From NCBI GenBank assembly GCA_017553815.1, contig JAFZJT010000049.1, forward strand, positions 1 to 7,578: DNA of 7,578 nt, in the 5' to 3' direction. The DNA comes from Clostridia bacterium (lineage in GTDB: Bacteria; Bacillota_A; Clostridia; Christensenellales; CAG-138). The notes under the pieces were generated by a model that worked only from the letters and a program-made list of their open reading frames with translations, did not search any database and was not told where the DNA came from. Position numbers and translations under genes: made by a program. This document shows, in pieces, positions 1-6,450 of the stretch. The stretch's first letter is position 1. Every line of letters starts with the position of its first letter.

Positions 1-1964
1 CGATAGTCAACAAGAAGGACACGCGCACTCCCGAAAACAAGGGTACATACGTGCGCACGTTCGACACCGAAAAGAAAGCCAAGAACAAGAAGACCATTAT
101 GAAAGAAAGCGGACCCTCTGCAAGGAACTGGGAGGACGACGGCGCATCCTTCGGCTCGAAAAAGCGTAAGAATGCGAAGCACGAGCAGCCTACGCGCAAG
201 CCCGAACCCGTTGTTATCGAAAAGGCGGTCATCACCACCGAGACCATCACCGTTCGCGACTTCTCCGAGAAGATCGGAAAGCCCGCTTCGGAGATACTCA
301 AAAAGCTCTTCATGATGGGCATTGTTGCCAATATCAATCAGGATATTGATTTCGACACCTGTGCGCTCATCGCGATGGACTATGAGATCGAGCTCGAGCA
401 TCAGGTCGCCAAAACATACGAGGAGACCATGCAGGAGAACGCCGAGGAAGCGGATAGGCCAGAGGATCTCGCCCCCCGTCCCCCGGTTGTCACGATCATG
501 GGTCACGTTGATCACGGCAAGACCTCCCTGCTCGACGCAATCAGAAAGAGCTCCGTCGTCGAAGGCGAGGCGGGCGGCATAACCCAGCATATCGGCGCAT
601 ACACCGTCGAATTGAACGGCAGGACAATAACTTTCATCGACACTCCGGGTCACGAGGCGTTCACCTCGATGCGCGCACGCGGCGCACAGGTAACGGATGT
701 CGTAATCCTCGTTGTTGCGGCGGATGACGGCATCATGCCACAGACCATCGAGGCTATCAACCACTCCAAGGCGGCGGGCGTTCCCATCATTGTGGCGGTC
801 AATAAGATCGATAAGCCTGAGGCGAATCCCAATCGCGTAAAGCAGCAGCTCATGGAGCATGAGCTCGTTTGCGAGGAATTCGGCGGCGACACCATCTGCG
901 TTGAGGTGTCCGCGAAGAAGCGCATAAACCTCGAAGGACTCCTTGAGATGGTACTGCTTCAGGCGGATGTGCTCGAGCTCAAGGCGAACCCCAAGCGCGC
1001 TGCGCGGGGAACCATCATCGAGGCCGAGCTTGACAAGGGCCGCGGCCCCGTTGCCACCGTGCTCGTTCAGAACGGCACCCTCAAGGTCGGCGATCCGATC
1101 GTTGCGGGTATCGCATACGGCAGGGTTCGCGCGATGATGGACGACAAGGGCAGGAGCGTCAAGGCCGCGGGTCCGAGCTGCCCCGTAGAGGTGCTCGGCT
1201 TCAACGAGGTTCCTTCGGCGGGAGACGTTATGAACGTTGCCGAGGTATCCAAGAAGGTTGCCGAGGAGCGCAGAAACAAGATCAAGGCCGAACAGCTCAA
1301 GAACCTTTCCAAGGTCAGCCTTGAGGATCTGTTCAGCCATATCGCAGACGGAGAGATAAAGACTCTGAACGTCGTCGTAAAGGCGGACGTTGCGGGCTCG
1401 GTCGAGGCTGTCAAGGGCTCGCTCGAGAAGCTTTCCAATGAGGAAGTTCACGTCAAGTGCATCCATGGCGGCGTCGGCGCGATCAGCGAGTCGGACGTTA
1501 TGTTCGCTTCTGCATCAAATGCCATCGTCATCGGCTTCAACGTTCGTCCCTCCTCCGGCGCAAGATCCCTTGCCGAGCAGGAGAAGGTCGATGTTCGCAC
1601 CTACCGCATCATCTATCAGGCGATAGAGGATGTTGAAAACGCAATGAAGGGTCTGTTCAAGCCCGTATTCAAGGAGGTTCATCTGGGCACGATAAGCGTT
1701 AGGAACACCTTTAAGGTCAGCTCCATCGGCACCATCGCAGGCGCATACGTCCAGGAGGGCAGGGTAACGAGGAATGCGCTGGTTCGCGTTGTTCGCGACG
1801 GTGTTGTTATCCATGAGGGCAAGATCGCTTCGCTCAGGCGCTTTAAGGACGACGTCAAGGAGGTCGCAACAGGCTACGAGTGCGGTATCAGCATCGAGGA
1901 CTTCAACGACATTCACGAGATGGATCAGATCGAAGCCTACATCATGGAGGAGGTCAAGCGCTGA
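1..1964 (+). CDS. infB: Translation initiation factor IF-2 (5' end cut by window edge)
   Basis: This is the GTPase that brings fMet-tRNA to the 30S subunit and promotes 50S joining in the cytoplasm. The frame is open from base 3 to the TGA at 1962-1964 (653 codons seen). The GTG at 51 is only an internal valine, because in-frame codons without a stop continue to the left edge, so the true start lies outside the window. Seen in order: a Lys/Glu-rich linker; an IF2_N-type domain (about nt 225-400); the G domain with G1 GHVDHGKT (501-524), [11 protein letters not shown]3 DTPGHEAF (639-662), G4 NKID (801-812) and G5 SAKK (909-920); then beta-barrel domain II, domain III and the C-terminal fMet-tRNA-binding barrel. 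All G motifs are intact. It is the first visible gene of the operon and is followed by 124 bp containing a dispersed repeat before rbfA. Confidence 0.98.
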   Translation, partial: IVNKKDTRTPENKGTYVRTFDTEKKAKNKKTIMKESGPSARNWEDDGASFGSKKRKNAKHEQPTRKPEPVVIEKAVITTETITVRDFSEKIGKPASEILKKLFMMGIVANINQDIDFDTCALIAMDYEIELEHQVAKTYEETMQENAEEADRPEDLAPRPPVVTIMGHVDHGKTSLLDAIRKSSVVEGEAGGITQHIGAYTVELNGRTITFIDTPGHEAFTSMRARGAQVTDVVILVVAADDGIMPQTIEAINHSKAAGVPIIVAVNKIDKPEANPNRVKQQLMEHELVCEEFGGDTICVEVSAKKRINLEGLLEMVLLQADVLELKANPKRAARGTIIEAELDKGRGPVATVLVQNGTLKVGDPIVAGIAYGRVRAMMDDKGRSVKAAGPSCPVEVLGFNEVPSAGDVMNVAEVSKKVAEERRNKIKAEQLKNLSKVSLEDLFSHIADGEIKTLNVVVKADVAGSVEAVKGSLEKLSNEEVHVKCIHGGVGAISESDVMFASASNAIVIGFNVRPSSGARSLAEQEKVDVRTYRIIYQAIEDVENAMKGLFKPVFKEVHLGTISVRNTFKVSSIGTIAGAYVQEGRVTRNALVRVVRDGVVIHEGKIASLRRFKDDVKEVATGYECGISIEDFNDIHEMDQIEAYIMEEVKR

Positions 1965-1982
1965 GGCGCTTACATCCAATAG

Positions 1983-2039
1983 AGTGAATAATGAATAGTG
2001 AATAATTGTGGTTGAAATTCCTGCGGAATTCCGTAAGAA
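1983..2039 (+). repeat. Intergenic dispersed repeat, copy 1 (infB-rbfA gap)
   Basis: This 57-bp element matches 4432-4488 at 51 of 57 positions with no gaps and in the same orientation. It begins with three tandem RTGAATA heptads (1984-2004: GTGAATA, ATGAATA, GTGAATA). A hairpin follows: arm GAAATTCC (2014-2021), loop TGC, arm GGAATTCC (2025-2032), giving six inner base pairs, one A-C mismatch and a closing G-C pair. It starts 19 bp after the infB stop. No T-run follows the hairpin on either strand, so it does not read as an intrinsic terminator. Its function is unknown. It could be a small non-autonomous repeat or an RNA-processing site. Confidence 0.85.
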
Positions 2040-2079
2040 TCAAGCTTGCTGTTCACGATAAAGAAATACCATCAATAAC

Positions 2080-2085
2080 GGAGAG
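2080..2085 (+). promoter_or_regulatory. Ribosome binding site of rbfA
   Basis: GGAGAG lies three bases before the ATG at 2089 if counted from its end. The core GGAG (2080-2083) sits five bases from the start. It supports 2089 as the rbfA start, so the gene has its own translation signal after the repeat-containing gap. Confidence 0.65.
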
Positions 2086-2088
2086 AAA

Positions 2089-2472
2089 ATGCCGAACATC
2101 AGGTACGACAGGATAAACGAAGAGATAAAAAAGGCGCTGAGCGAGATAGTGCGCGATATGAAGGATCCGCGCATCTCGCCCATGACGACCATCATGCTCG
2201 TTGAGGCCACGAACGACCTCAAGCTTGCAAAGGTCAAGGTCAGCGTGTATGATAAGGACGACGAGGTGCGAAGGGAGACCGTCGCAAGCCTCAATCGCGC
2301 CGAGGGCTTCATTGCAAGGGAGCTTGGCAGGCGTATCGATATCAGAAGGATACCCACTCTTAAATTTACGCTCGACGATTCCATCGAGTATTCCGTGCAT
2401 ATCGCGGAGATAATCGACAGACTGCAGCGCGAGCGAGCAAAGGATGATTCCGAAAACAATGATGAGCAATAA
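2089..2472 (+). CDS. rbfA: Ribosome-binding factor A
   Basis: The 127-residue product has the usual length of RbfA, the KH-like protein that binds free 30S subunits and helps late 16S rRNA 5'-end maturation and cold adaptation. The family signature is clear: an N-terminal R-x-x-R-I-N-E-E-I-K-K-A-L helix, then the K-D-P-R-I-S segment around residues 25-30. The central strands (LAKVKVSVY) follow, and then the LNRAEGFIARELGRRI helix and the RRIPTLKFTLDDSIEY segment near residues 85-101. The tail is charged and probably disordered. It lies between infB and the DHH gene in the standard Firmicutes order, and its 3' end overlaps the next gene, which suggests translational coupling. Confidence 0.96.
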   Translation: MPNIRYDRINEEIKKALSEIVRDMKDPRISPMTTIMLVEATNDLKLAKVKVSVYDKDDEVRRETVASLNRAEGFIARELGRRIDIRRIPTLKFTLDDSIEYSVHIAEIIDRLQRERAKDDSENNDEQ

Positions 2473-3466
2473 CGATCTCGATTTTGACTCCGTGATACGC
2501 TTCATCGGGGAGCGCGACAGGTTCACCCTGCTTTCGCATATCTCGCCCGATGGCGACACGCTCGGCGCCGCGCTTGCGCTCTTTCAGCTTCTGAAAAAGC
2601 TCGGCAAGACGGCGGAGGTGGTGTGCGCGAATCCCGTGCCGAAGATATACGCCTTTTTGCCGTGCTCGGAGTCTGTCGTGATGCCCGAAAAAGCGGTGGG
2701 CTATGAGAACGTCATATCTGTCGATTGCGCCGACACGCCGCGCTTCGGCAGGGCCATCCGACTTTTCGAGGCGGCGGAACATACCGCAGTCATCGACCAC
2801 CACAAGACCAACCCGCGCTTTGGCGAGATGAACCTCATCGTGGCGGACGCGGCGGCGACCGCGGAGATAATAAACGAGCTGTTCAAAAGGCTGGACATGC
2901 CCGTGGATAAGGACGCGGCGATCTGCCTTTACACGGGCATAGTGACCGACACGGGTAACCTTTCCTACAGCAACACCACGGGCAACGCGCTTCGCACCAT
3001 AGCCGGTTTTATCGACCGAAAGCTGGTGGACGTTGCGGAACTCAACCGCCTCATCTATCGCACCGTTCCCTACGGCAAAACGAGGGTGCAGGGCTTTGTT
3101 AATTCAAATATCCAACTCGAGGCGGGCGGCATGATAGGCGTTGCAACGCTCACTCAGGCGCAGATGAAAAGCTTCGACGCCACCAATGAGGATTGCGAGG
3201 GCATCATCGACGGCATTCGCGATATCGATTGCGTTAAGATCGCAATCTTCATCAGGGAGGGCGCGGACGGCTCGTATAAGGTCAGCCTTCGCAGCAAGGG
3301 CGTTGGCGACGTAGGCAGGCTCGCGGAGCTCCACGGCGGCGGCGGTCACGAAAAGGCGGCGGGTTACACCGCGCATGAGCCGCTTTCGACCGTCAAGGCC
3401 GATATCGTGCTCCAGGCGCATGAGGAGCTTGAAAGGGTTCTCGGAGCTGAAAACAATAACTCCTGA
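2444..3466 (+). CDS. nrnA: DHH/DHHA1 phosphoesterase, NrnA-type oligoribonuclease / pAp phosphatase
   Basis: This is a cytoplasmic Mn-dependent phosphoesterase. Family members degrade 2-5 nt RNAs and dephosphorylate 3'-phosphoadenosine 5'-phosphate (pAp). Metal-binding motifs are complete: H32-x-x-P-D-G-D38, D94 in VDCAD, the name-giving D118-H119-H120, and D169 in TDTG. The C-terminal DHHA1 domain has the substrate-binding glycine loop GGGGH at 298-302. Length (334-340 aa) is near the family norm. The start is uncertain: ATGs at 2444, 2459 and 2462 are in frame and overlap rbfA by 29, 14 or 11 nt, and none has a well-spaced Shine-Dalgarno site. AGGA at 2441-2444 touches the first ATG and is 14 nt from the second. 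Translation probably depends on ribosomes finishing rbfA. NrnA is inferred from domain layout and its place between rbfA and truB. Other DHH substrates, such as cyclic-dinucleotide products, cannot be excluded. Confidence 0.9.
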   Translation: MIPKTMMSNNDLDFDSVIRFIGERDRFTLLSHISPDGDTLGAALALFQLLKKLGKTAEVVCANPVPKIYAFLPCSESVVMPEKAVGYENVISVDCADTPRFGRAIRLFEAAEHTAVIDHHKTNPRFGEMNLIVADAAATAEIINELFKRLDMPVDKDAAICLYTGIVTDTGNLSYSNTTGNALRTIAGFIDRKLVDVAELNRLIYRTVPYGKTRVQGFVNSNIQLEAGGMIGVATLTQAQMKSFDATNEDCEGIIDGIRDIDCVKIAIFIREGADGSYKVSLRSKGVGDVGRLAELHGGGGHEKAAGYTAHEPLSTVKADIVLQAHEELERVLGAENNNS

Positions 3467-3510
3467 GCGCCTTTGCTTATGGTTCAAATATAGAGAATAC
3501 TTTATAAATT

Positions 3511-3517
3511 AAGGAAA
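3511..3517 (+). promoter_or_regulatory. Ribosome binding site of truB
   Basis: AAGGAAA precedes the ATG at 3522 with four bases between. The 55-bp gap from the nrnA stop is AT-rich, but I see no promoter in it with acceptable -35/-10 boxes and spacing. Confidence 0.6.
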
Positions 3518-3521
3518 CAAA

Positions 3522-4436
3522 ATGCCATTTGAAGGTGTTGTTTGCGTATTGAAGCCGCCAGGACTCACATCCAGCGACGTGGTGGTGGATATTCGCAGGA
3601 TCTTTCATGAAAAGCGCGTCGGACACACGGGAACCCTTGACCCGGCGGCGGCGGGGGTGCTTCCTGTTTGCATAGGCAGGGCGACCCGCCTTTTTGACTA
3701 TCTTGTGGATAAGAAAAAGGAGTATCTCGCCGAGATACGCTTCGGCCTTGCGACCGACACCGAGGACGCCTACGGCGCGGTGATAGAGAGCGCGGAATGC
3801 GATGTTTCCGTGGAGGAGCTTGAGGCCGTTTTGCCGTCGTTTTTGTGCGAACAGCTTCAGGTGCCGCCCATCTACTCATCGCTGAACGTCAACGGCGTCA
3901 AGATGTACAAGCTTGCGCGGCGCGGCGAAGTCACCGCTCCGGTGGAAGAGCGAAAGCGCCTTATAACGATCAGCCGCTTGGAGTTTGTTGAAAAGCTCGA
4001 TAAAAACAGCTTTCTTATTAAAATAGAGTGCTCGAAGGGCACCTACGTTCGAACGCTCTGCCACGATATCGGCAAAAAGCTCGGCGTGCCCGCCTATATG
4101 CCGTTTCTTCTGAGAACGGCTTCGGGAAGTTTCGAGCTTTCGCTCGCGCATACGATAGCGGAGCTGAAGGCGCTTTCCGAGGAGAACGCGCTTGAAAGAG
4201 TGCTCGTTCCGATGGACAGGGCAATAGAGCATATCCCTGCCCTGAAGCTCGAGGGGCTTTCAAATAAGCAAAAGCGCCTTCTTGTGAACGGCGCGAGCAT
4301 CCCCTTTGAGGGTTGCGCAGAGGGCGAAGTACAAAGGCTTTATATTGATGAAGTCTTCATGGGGCTTGCCGTTAGGGACGCGGGCGGACTGCATATAACC
4401 GTTTGGCTCGGAAAAGATGTCGCAGCGCTTCAGTGA
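3522..4436 (+). CDS. truB: tRNA pseudouridine(55) synthase
   Basis: TruB isomerises U55 to pseudouridine in the T-loop of tRNAs and also acts as a tRNA folding chaperone. The 304-residue product carries the N-terminal KPPG-x-TS motif (residues 11-17) and the catalytic motif GHTGTLDP with nucleophile D40. It also has the stacking tyrosine in KKEYLAEIRFG (Y68) and the KGTYVRTL motif (172-179). A C-terminal PUA-like RNA-binding segment covers roughly residues 245-300. One departure is visible: the segment usually written YSA-x-K reads Y118-S-S-L-N122, so the conserved lysine is asparagine. The TGA stop (4434-4436) lies within the dispersed repeat at 4432-4488. The gene sits between nrnA and ribF as in many Firmicutes. 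Confidence 0.96.
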   Translation: MPFEGVVCVLKPPGLTSSDVVVDIRRIFHEKRVGHTGTLDPAAAGVLPVCIGRATRLFDYLVDKKKEYLAEIRFGLATDTEDAYGAVIESAECDVSVEELEAVLPSFLCEQLQVPPIYSSLNVNGVKMYKLARRGEVTAPVEERKRLITISRLEFVEKLDKNSFLIKIECSKGTYVRTLCHDIGKKLGVPAYMPFLLRTASGSFELSLAHTIAELKALSEENALERVLVPMDRAIEHIPALKLEGLSNKQKRLLVNGASIPFEGCAEGEVQRLYIDEVFMGLAVRDAGGLHITVWLGKDVAALQ

Positions 4437-4488
4437 ATAATGAATAATGAATAGTTGATGTTGAAATTCCTGCGGAATTTCATAAGAA
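4432..4488 (+). repeat. Intergenic dispersed repeat, copy 2 (truB-ribF gap)
   Basis: This is the second copy of the 57-bp element at 1983-2039, with six substitutions and no indels. Its three RTGAATA heptads (4433-4453) read GTGAATA, ATGAATA, ATGAATA. The hairpin is perfect here: TGAAATTCC (4462-4470), loop TGC, GGAATTTCA (4474-4482), nine base pairs. The first heptad contains the truB stop codon. No T-run follows, so termination is not supported. The differences that affect the stem (C/T and G/A in its 3' arm) restore pairing that is imperfect in copy 1. Confidence 0.85.
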
Positions 4489-4550
4489 AATAGACTTAAC
4501 CGCTGCAAGGGCTGCTCAGACAGCAATGGATAAGATTCGCGGAAGGATAC

Positions 4551-4554
4551 GGAG
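4551..4554 (+). promoter_or_regulatory. Ribosome binding site that decides the ribF start
   Basis: GGAG lies seven bases before the ATG at 4562. No comparable site precedes the upstream in-frame ATG at 4526. The protein homology also begins just after 4562, so the shorter start is chosen. Confidence 0.65.
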
Positions 4555-4561
4555 AACTACT

Positions 4562-5443
4562 ATGACTAAGACCGTGCTCGCCCTCGGGATGTTCGACGGG
4601 ATGCACATAGGGCATAAAAAGCTAATAGACACCGCGGTGCTGCTCGCTGCAAAGTACGGGCATGAGCCCGCAGTGTTCACCTTTGCCAACCATCCGCAGA
4701 AGCTCTTCGGCGCGAAGGTCGCAAGGCTTTGCTCGAATGAGGAGCGGCTCGCAATAATGCAGAAGCTCGGCGCAAAGCGCATAGAGCAGGTCGAGTTCAC
4801 TCGGGAGCTTTCATCGCTTTCGCCCGAAAAGTTCATGGATATGCTGATCGAGAAAATGCAGCCGCATACCCTGGTTGCGGGCTTCAACTACACCTTTGGA
4901 AAGAACAAGAGTGGAAACACCGATCTTCTGACAAAGCTCGCCATCAAAAATGGCATCGGAGCTGCCGTCATCCCTCCCGTGAATTTCGCGAATAAGCCCG
5001 TTTCGAGCACCCGCATACGCGAGCTTATCGAGAAGGGCGACGTGCAGAACGCACAGCTCATGCTCGGAAGAACCTACGCCCTTTCGGGAACGGTTATGCA
5101 GAACAAGCGCATCGGAAGCACCATCGGCTTTCCGACAGCAAATATCCTGCCAGATGAAACGAGGGCGATACCGCAGGACGGCGTCTATATCAGCATGGCG
5201 AGGCTTGCGGGCGATATGCTCCCTTCGGTCACGAACATCGGCACGAACCCGACCGTGGGCGGCAGAAGCCGCATGATCGAAACACATATCTTCGATTTCA
5301 ATCGGGATATCTATGGGGAGGCGATCGAGGTCTTCTTCGTTAAAAGACTGCGCGGAGTGAAGGCGTTTTCCTCGCTCGATGAGCTCAAGGCGCAGATAGC
5401 ATCCGACTGCAAAACCGCAAAAGAGTATTTCGGCTGCAATTGA
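4562..5443 (+). CDS. ribF: Bifunctional riboflavin kinase / FAD synthetase
   Basis: RibF phosphorylates riboflavin to FMN and then adenylylates FMN to FAD, supplying both flavin cofactors. With the 4562 start the product has 293 residues, close to the usual 300-320. The N-terminal nucleotidyltransferase domain shows FDGMHIGH (11-18, the HxGH nucleotide-binding motif) and SSTRIR (148-153). The C-terminal flavokinase domain shows GFPTANI (189-195), NIGTNPT (225-231) and the likely catalytic E240 in ETHIFDF. An in-frame ATG at 4526 would add 12 basic residues (MDKIRGRIRRTT) that do not resemble the family and lack a ribosome binding site. The gene is 125 bp downstream of truB, with repeat copy 2 in between. 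I see no FMN riboswitch in that gap. Confidence 0.95.
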   Translation: MTKTVLALGMFDGMHIGHKKLIDTAVLLAAKYGHEPAVFTFANHPQKLFGAKVARLCSNEERLAIMQKLGAKRIEQVEFTRELSSLSPEKFMDMLIEKMQPHTLVAGFNYTFGKNKSGNTDLLTKLAIKNGIGAAVIPPVNFANKPVSSTRIRELIEKGDVQNAQLMLGRTYALSGTVMQNKRIGSTIGFPTANILPDETRAIPQDGVYISMARLAGDMLPSVTNIGTNPTVGGRSRMIETHIFDFNRDIYGEAIEVFFVKRLRGVKAFSSLDELKAQIASDCKTAKEYFGCN

Positions 5444-5464
5444 GCGGCAGAAAGGAAGTGCATC

Positions 5465-6145
5465 ATGATAACGGTCATACTTTTCGTTATCACGCTCGTC
5501 GCGGGCTATCTCATAGGCAGCATTATGACTGCCGTGAAGATAGCGAAGGCAAAATCCAAGGATATCAGGGAATGCGGCAGCGGCAACGCGGGCTCGACCA
5601 ATATCCTGCGCACCTTTGGCTGGAAGTGGGGGCTTCTCTGCCTGTTTTTCGACAGCCTCAAGGGCGCGGTGAGCGTGCTTATCGGAATGGGTCTCGGGCA
5701 TCTTGTGATCGCGCTGTTTCCCGATATGACCTTTATGGACAAGCTGCCGACCTTCCTCGGCTGCGTAGGCTTCTTCGGGGCGCTGCTCGGCCATCTTCTG
5801 CCGATATTCTACCAGTTCCGCGGCGGAAAGAGCGTGGCAGTGGCGCTGGGAGGCTTCCTCGTGCTATCGCCGGTGCAGCTTCTTATAGCGCTCGGCGTGG
5901 CGATAGCGCTGATTGCGATCACCCGAATGGTTTCGGTGGGATCGCTGATCGGAACCCTTGTAACCTCGGTGCTCGTCATCATCAAAAACTTTGGCAATAT
6001 CCCGCTGATGGTGATGTCCGTCGTCGTGCTCGTGATAATCGTTATCGCGCATCTTCCGAATATTCAGCGCATAATGGAGGGGCGCGAGCGCAGGCTCGAG
6101 AATATCGAATGGGAATCAGGGCAGGATGAAAACAATATATTATAG
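5465..6145 (+). CDS. plsY: Acyl-phosphate:glycerol-3-phosphate acyltransferase
   Basis: PlsY is the integral membrane enzyme that moves the acyl group from acyl-phosphate (made by PlsX) to glycerol-3-phosphate, giving lysophosphatidate for phospholipid synthesis. All three family motifs are present: GSGNAGSTNILR (38-49); GH-x-x-P-x-F with FRGGK (G109-H110, G120-G121-K122); and H196-LPNIQR. There is also the D63-SLKG segment. Hydrophobic stretches near residues 2-22, 55-80, 92-117, 125-148, 153-172 and 176-196 fit a multi-pass protein. The 226 residues are slightly longer than usual because of a charged tail. AAAGGAAG (5451-5458) is well spaced before the ATG. The gene starts 21 bp after the ribF stop, so cotranscription is likely. 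plsY in this slot is not the arrangement I would expect. Confidence 0.95.
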   Translation: MITVILFVITLVAGYLIGSIMTAVKIAKAKSKDIRECGSGNAGSTNILRTFGWKWGLLCLFFDSLKGAVSVLIGMGLGHLVIALFPDMTFMDKLPTFLGCVGFFGALLGHLLPIFYQFRGGKSVAVALGGFLVLSPVQLLIALGVAIALIAITRMVSVGSLIGTLVTSVLVIIKNFGNIPLMVMSVVVLVIIVIAHLPNIQRIMEGRERRLENIEWESGQDENNIL

Positions 6146-6320
6146 CAAATTAAACGCGATTTCACCGTAATGCGATGGATAAAACAGTTTGAGTTTATTT
6201 AATTGCGTAATAGGAAATGAGTTTGAACATAAGCCAATAATAGAGTAAAGAGTATACAGGCGCGCATTTGTGCGCATATAACGATGGATAGGCGCAGGTC
6301 GACCGTTTTAGAAAAAGAGG

Positions 6321-6349
6321 TTGACTTGTTTTGTATATTGAAGTATAAT
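6321..6349 (+). promoter_or_regulatory. Sigma-A-type promoter of the secreted-protein gene
   Basis: The -35 box TTGACT (6321-6326) and a perfect -10 box TATAAT (6344-6349) are separated by exactly 17 bp. Only the last -35 base departs from consensus. The surroundings are AT-rich. The expected start site is around 6356, giving a leader of about 95 nt before the ATG at 6451. It separates this gene from the upstream operon. Confidence 0.82.
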
Positions 6350-6355
6350 TGTATA

Positions 6356-6450
6356 CGCATAGTTATCGTATATTGCTGTGTGAGGGTCTAACGGAACTTC
6401 AGCCGCGCGATGGCTTTAGTTTAACAAATCAAACCTACAGGAGGAAAAAC
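6356..6450 (+). promoter_or_regulatory. 5' leader with a possible stem-loop
   Basis: This is the predicted untranslated leader, about 95 nt, longer than translation needs. AGCC (6399-6402) can pair with GGCT (6410-6413) around a seven-base loop. AAC (6393-6395) with GTT (6417-6419) can extend this across a symmetric 3x3 internal loop. It ends in a strong Shine-Dalgarno sequence. I cannot match it to any riboswitch class I know, so a regulatory role is only a possibility. Confidence 0.35.
6439..6444 (+). promoter_or_regulatory. Strong ribosome binding site for the secreted-protein gene
   Basis: AGGAGG, the full anti-SD complement core, lies six bases upstream of the ATG at 6451. It fixes the start and implies efficient translation. 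Confidence 0.85.

Larger units (their letters stand above)
6146..6450 (+). other. 305-bp non-coding region between plsY and the secreted-protein gene
   Basis: No reading frame here is credible; the longest with a passable start codes for only a few residues. The left half is AT-rich and has no convincing terminator for plsY. The clearest stem is GCGCA-TTTG-TGCGC at 6262-6275 (five base pairs), and no T-run follows it. A nine-base direct repeat CGATGGATA occurs at 6173-6181 and 6282-6290 and may be chance. The right part holds the promoter and leader listed separately. Confidence 0.6.

Noticed and set aside
51..53. GTG at 51 as the infB start
   Set aside because: The frame stays open to the left edge, and the upstream codons read as a plausible IF-2 N-terminal region, so this is an internal valine.
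3473..3508. Promoter between nrnA and truB (TTGCTT with AATACT or TATAAA)
   Set aside because: The box matches are weak or the spacing is wrong, and the predicted start would fall almost on the Shine-Dalgarno site.
4462..4490. Repeat hairpin as an intrinsic terminator
   Set aside because: The stem is AT-rich and neither strand has a T-run after it. Essential genes continue downstream without a visible new promoter.
4526..4561. Upstream ATG of ribF adding 12 residues
   Set aside because: There is no ribosome binding site, the added residues are basic and unlike the family, and the ATG at 4562 has GGAG at good spacing.
4489..4561. FMN riboswitch or other RNA ahead of ribF
   Set aside because: The space is too short for an FMN riboswitch, and I see no conserved core; only a four-bp GCTG/CAGC stem is visible.
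4811..5794. Long minus-strand open frame (327 codons) opposite ribF and plsY
   Set aside because: It lies antisense to two well-supported genes, shows no recognisable domain and crosses their boundary. It is a codon-bias shadow.
5440..6129. Second + frame (229 codons) overlapping plsY
   Set aside because: The product is Arg/Gly-rich with no motif, and the plsY frame carries all family motifs.
6262..6275. GCGCA-TTTG-TGCGC stem as the plsY terminator
   Set aside because: It has five base pairs and is followed by ATATAACG rather than a T-run.
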